DNA from: Pelagibaculum spongiae
Lineage (GTDB): Bacteria; Pseudomonadota; Gammaproteobacteria; Enterobacterales; Pelagibaculaceae
DNA: 64,000 nucleotides
Direction of reading: 5' to 3'
Assembly (NCBI RefSeq): GCF_003097315.1
Contig: NZ_QDDL01000015.1
Coordinates: forward strand, 1 to 64,000
Of the stretch, positions 61,725 to 64,000 are shown one piece after another. Numbering within the stretch: the stretch's first letter is position 1; every line of letters begins with the position of its first letter. The notes under the pieces were generated by a model. It was given only the letters and a program-made list of their open reading frames with translations, had not been told where the DNA came from and did not search any database. Both the position numbers and the translations under genes were made by a program.

Positions 61725-62813
61725 TTAGTGCAGAGCGTTGAATGCACGGTCAGCGTAGTCAGTGAACAATCCGTCAACACCTACATCGAAGTAGAACATG
61801 TTGATCATGTCTTCGAAGTCACGTGCTGGAGCCATAACGCGGCCAGTATCTGCACGGAAGGTGTAAGGGTGAACAACCAGACCTGCAGCTTTAGCGTCAG
61901 TCATCATAGGCTTGATAGCTAGGTTGTCACGAGTTGACTTGGCAGAATCCAATAAGAATGGCTTCCATGGACCAATGCCGTCTGCGTATTCAGCAATTTT
62001 CTTCATTGCGCCAGGCTTAAACATCCAATCAAAATCGTAAGGAACCAGTTTGTTTCTCTTGATTTCAAAAGATTCGTTCCAGCTAGTCTCAGCAACCAAT
62101 TGGATTACTTTCAGATCCATACCCAGTTTAGGCATCAGTTCTGTTGCAATACGCTTAGTTTCGATTGGATTAAAGCACTGTACGAAAACCTTGTCTGACT
62201 TCTTGGTATAGCCATATTTCTTCAGTTCTTTCAGAACTGCCATAGAAATATCCTTACCTTCAATCAAGAACTGACTAGGGTTCTTAACTTCTGGGTAGAT
62301 ACCAACGTTACGGCCAGTTGACTGGTTCAAACCTTGGATCAGCTCAATTGCTTCACCTAAAGTAGGTACTTCAAAGTCTGACTTCCACAATGGGAAACGC
62401 TCAGGCCAATCAGCCTTGGTCAAGTCAGCCTTCTTACCTTTTTCAGAGTTATCAGGAATTTGGAAACCAGTGACTGCTTGCAGGGTTTTGATTTCAGCTA
62501 AAGTGAAATCAACTGCACGCCAGCGCTTGCTTTTGTCAGGCATGATATGGAAGCGCTTAGGGAATTTTCTGATAACGTCAGTGACACGATCCAGGTATGG
62601 GTCATGCAGAACAACTAATTGGTCATCCTTAGTCATAACGACGTCTTGTTCGATGTAATCTGCACCCATGAAGTAGGCGGCAGAATATGCCTCCAGAGTG
62701 TGCTCAGGCAAATAGCCACTTGCACCACGGTGAGCGATAACTAATTTTTCGTCAGCCTGAACTGCACCAGCAGCTGCACACAGACCGAGTGCTAGCAAAA
62801 CAGCTTTTTTCAT
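61725..62813 (-). CDS. glpQ: Periplasmic glycerophosphodiester phosphodiesterase
   Basis: A 362-residue protein with a Sec signal peptide (about 1-20, cut after AVQA). HRGASGYLPEHTLEAY (His28) and DYIEQDVVMTKDDQLVVLHD contain the catalytic His and the Ca2+-binding Glu/Asp residues of GlpQ. It hydrolyses deacylated phospholipids to glycerol 3-phosphate. The C-terminus GVDGLFTDYADRAFNAL is conserved. GlpT, a common partner, is not in the window. The good codon use suggests high expression. Confidence 0.95.
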   Translation of the reverse strand: MKKAVLLALGLCAAAGAVQADEKLVIAHRGASGYLPEHTLEAYSAAYFMGADYIEQDVVMTKDDQLVVLHDPYLDRVTDVIRKFPKRFHIMPDKSKRWRAVDFTLAEIKTLQAVTGFQIPDNSEKGKKADLTKADWPERFPLWKSDFEVPTLGEAIELIQGLNQSTGRNVGIYPEVKNPSQFLIEGKDISMAVLKELKKYGYTKKSDKVFVQCFNPIETKRIATELMPKLGMDLKVIQLVAETSWNESFEIKRNKLVPYDFDWMFKPGAMKKIAEYADGIGPWKPFLLDSAKSTRDNLAIKPMMTDAKAAGLVVHPYTFRADTGRVMAPARDFEDMINMFYFDVGVDGLFTDYADRAFNALH

Positions 62814-63147
62814 TATGACTTCTCTCTGAAAGCGGTATGTTCGATAAGCGTTTTTTACGAACTAGTCAATAACACTAGTTGAGCGCTTTATCATATGGCG
62901 CGGCTCGGCAAATGAGCTGACTTGTGTCAGGTTAAACTCATAAGATCTGACTCGAAAATATGTAAATGATTAATATTCGCTTGCGAAACTCGCAAACGAA
63001 TATTGATAAGAGATTATTTGAATAGATAAAAAAACGAAGGTAGGAATCGAATTAAAATGTATTTTTGTTCTGCTAAGTCAGTTTAAGTTTGATTTTTGGC
63101 TAATTTGTCAACTTTGAAAAACTAAAATTTATTAACGTTTGAAGCCA
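62814..63147. other. Intergenic region between glpQ and rep, with two inverted repeats
   Basis: No gene is seen. AACTAGT (62860-62866) and ACTAGTT (62874-62880) form a 7-base stem close to the glpQ start and may be an operator or part of the leader. A stronger hairpin, AATATTCGC then TTGCGA, AAC, TCGCAA and ACGAATATT, spans 62972-63004 with one C/A mismatch. It lies 140 bases after the rep stop on the minus strand and has no T-run. Confidence 0.5.
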
Positions 63148-64000
63148 TTAATCTGGATTAAGCATCGCTTTAAGCGAAGCAAGTCTCGCATTTCCTTGCT
63201 GTTTTGCCTGGCTGGGGTCAGTTTTCGTTCGTGAGTTTTCCCAGACAAGATCATCGGCAGGAAGTTCGTCGAGAAAACGACTCGGTTCGGTTTGCTCGGT
63301 TTCTCCGTAGCGCCTACGTTCTTGAGCCATGGTCATAGTTAAGGTTTTTTGAGCCCGTGTAATACCGACATAAGCCAGCCGCCGTTCTTCTTCTATGTTG
63401 TTTTCATCGATGCTGACCCGGTGTGGTAATAAATCTTCTTCCATACCGACTAAAAATACATGGGGAAATTCCAAGCCTTTAGACGCGTGCAATGTCATTA
63501 ACTGAACTTGGTCAGTCTGTTCTTCATCTTGATTTCGCTCCATGATGTCTCGAAGCAATAATCGATTCACCGCTTCCTTTAAGGTAAGTGGCCCTTCTTC
63601 CTCATCATCTTCTAACATGCCGCTAACCCAGCGGATTAATTCTTGAACATTTTTCCAACGAGCTTCTGCTGCTTTCTCGCTACCGGCAGAATCATAAAGC
63701 CAGGTTTCATAACCAATCTCATTAGGCAGATCTTTAATTACTTGAACACCATCACCACGTTCGGCGTTATCTGACTGCAATGCCAGCCATTCAGTAAAAC
63801 GGCGTAAACGCATTAACTGGCTGTTGGGCATGATGGTCGATAAGCCCATTTCACCGGCTGCTTCTAATAAGCTCGTGCCACGCTGATTGGCATAGTCACC
63901 GAGTTTCTCCAGAGTGGCCGGGCCGAGCTCACGCCTTGGAACATTGGCGATACGCAAAAATGCATTGTCATCGTCTGGGTTGGCCATGAGCCGCAAATAA
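63148..64000 (-). CDS. rep: ATP-dependent DNA helicase Rep, C-terminal part
   Basis: The open frame covers 284 residues and continues past the window edge. NPDDDNAFLRIANVPRRELG, LMTLHASKGLEFPHVFLVG (motif V), EEERRLAYVGITRAQKTL (motif VI) and EPSRFLDELP match Rep of E. coli closely, while UvrD would differ at several of these points. Rep helps forks past blocks as a 3' to 5' helicase. The true start lies outside the window. Confidence 0.94.
   Translation of the reverse strand, partial: YLRLMANPDDDNAFLRIANVPRRELGPATLEKLGDYANQRGTSLLEAAGEMGLSTIMPNSQLMRLRRFTEWLALQSDNAERGDGVQVIKDLPNEIGYETWLYDSAGSEKAAEARWKNVQELIRWVSGMLEDDEEEGPLTLKEAVNRLLLRDIMERNQDEEQTDQVQLMTLHASKGLEFPHVFLVGMEEDLLPHRVSIDENNIEEERRLAYVGITRAQKTLTMTMAQERRRYGETEQTEPSRFLDELPADDLVWENSRTKTDPSQAKQQGNARLASLKAMLNPD

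Overview
The window comes from the chromosome of a moderately AT-rich, probably marine or host-associated gammaproteobacterium. The evidence is the gene content: a two-domain 294-residue cytidine deaminase, a deoC-deoA-deoB-cdd cluster, neighbouring mutY and yggX, bioB-F-H-C, fabV, ygbA, rep, a rhombosortase with a GlyGly-CTERM-like protein, and attC-type integron cassettes. I cannot name the genus. Housekeeping genes are intact; accessory DNA is concentrated at 1-3100, 7350-9340, 22300-27200 and 43200-44800.

Layout. 1-3100: two copies of an insertion sequence with a His-hydrophobic-His (HUH) transposase (one cut by the window edge, one 5'-truncated) bracket two small integron gene cassettes with recognisable attC sites; a REP-like inverted pair follows. 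3126-5103: TDT-family anion exporter divergent from a CysL/YeiE-like LysR regulator. 5734-6918: ackA. 7353-9337: a deviant APS-kinase-like protein and a large glycosyltransferase. 9467-9689: two identical tRNA-Phe genes. 9785-13221 (minus): asmA, mutY, yggX. 13530-15395: two small unknown genes, trmB, a half-size GDT1 protein. 15456-17120: LysR regulator divergent from an SDR. 17663-22261: deoxynucleoside salvage genes deoC-deoA-deoB-cdd. 22400-25700: a decayed gene and a frameshifted Cys-rich exported protein with a membrane partner. 25748-27200: full-length copy of the same insertion sequence. 27426-35055: phospholipase-D-like lipoprotein, small membrane protein, nadE-glnB, and a 1002-residue FG-GAP surface protein. 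35117-39737: His-tailed MFS exporter, ygbA, GMC oxidoreductase, and a siderophore-interacting protein with an upstream Fur-box-like site. 40023-43245: type I secretion ABC transporter and adaptor, convergent with a dual-specificity-phosphatase-like protein that carries tandem DGYLDM repeats, then a Tag-like glycosylase. 44912-49035: rdgB, TauE/SafE-like and YciC-like membrane proteins, rhombosortase, CAT-family acetyltransferase, VanZ. 49696-54665: comF divergent from bioB-F-H-C. 54758-64000: GST, fabV, grxA, a PhoX-family lipoprotein with a di-haem lipoprotein, a papain-like protease, glpQ and the 3' part of rep.

How genes work together: DeoC/A/B and Cdd salvage deoxynucleosides and cytidine; BioB/F/H/C make biotin up to dethiobiotin conversion, but bioD and bioA are not here; the rhombosortase at 47349 is a plausible processing enzyme for the GlyGly-CTERM-like tail of the protein at 32047; nadE and glnB sit together as in related genomes. 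The most interesting signals are the cassette remnant between insertion-sequence copies, the phosphatase with pYxxM-like repeats beside a type I exporter, the PhoX/di-haem lipoprotein pair, and the APS-kinase-like/glycosyltransferase pair. All family assignments are from reading the protein sequences; no database search was run.
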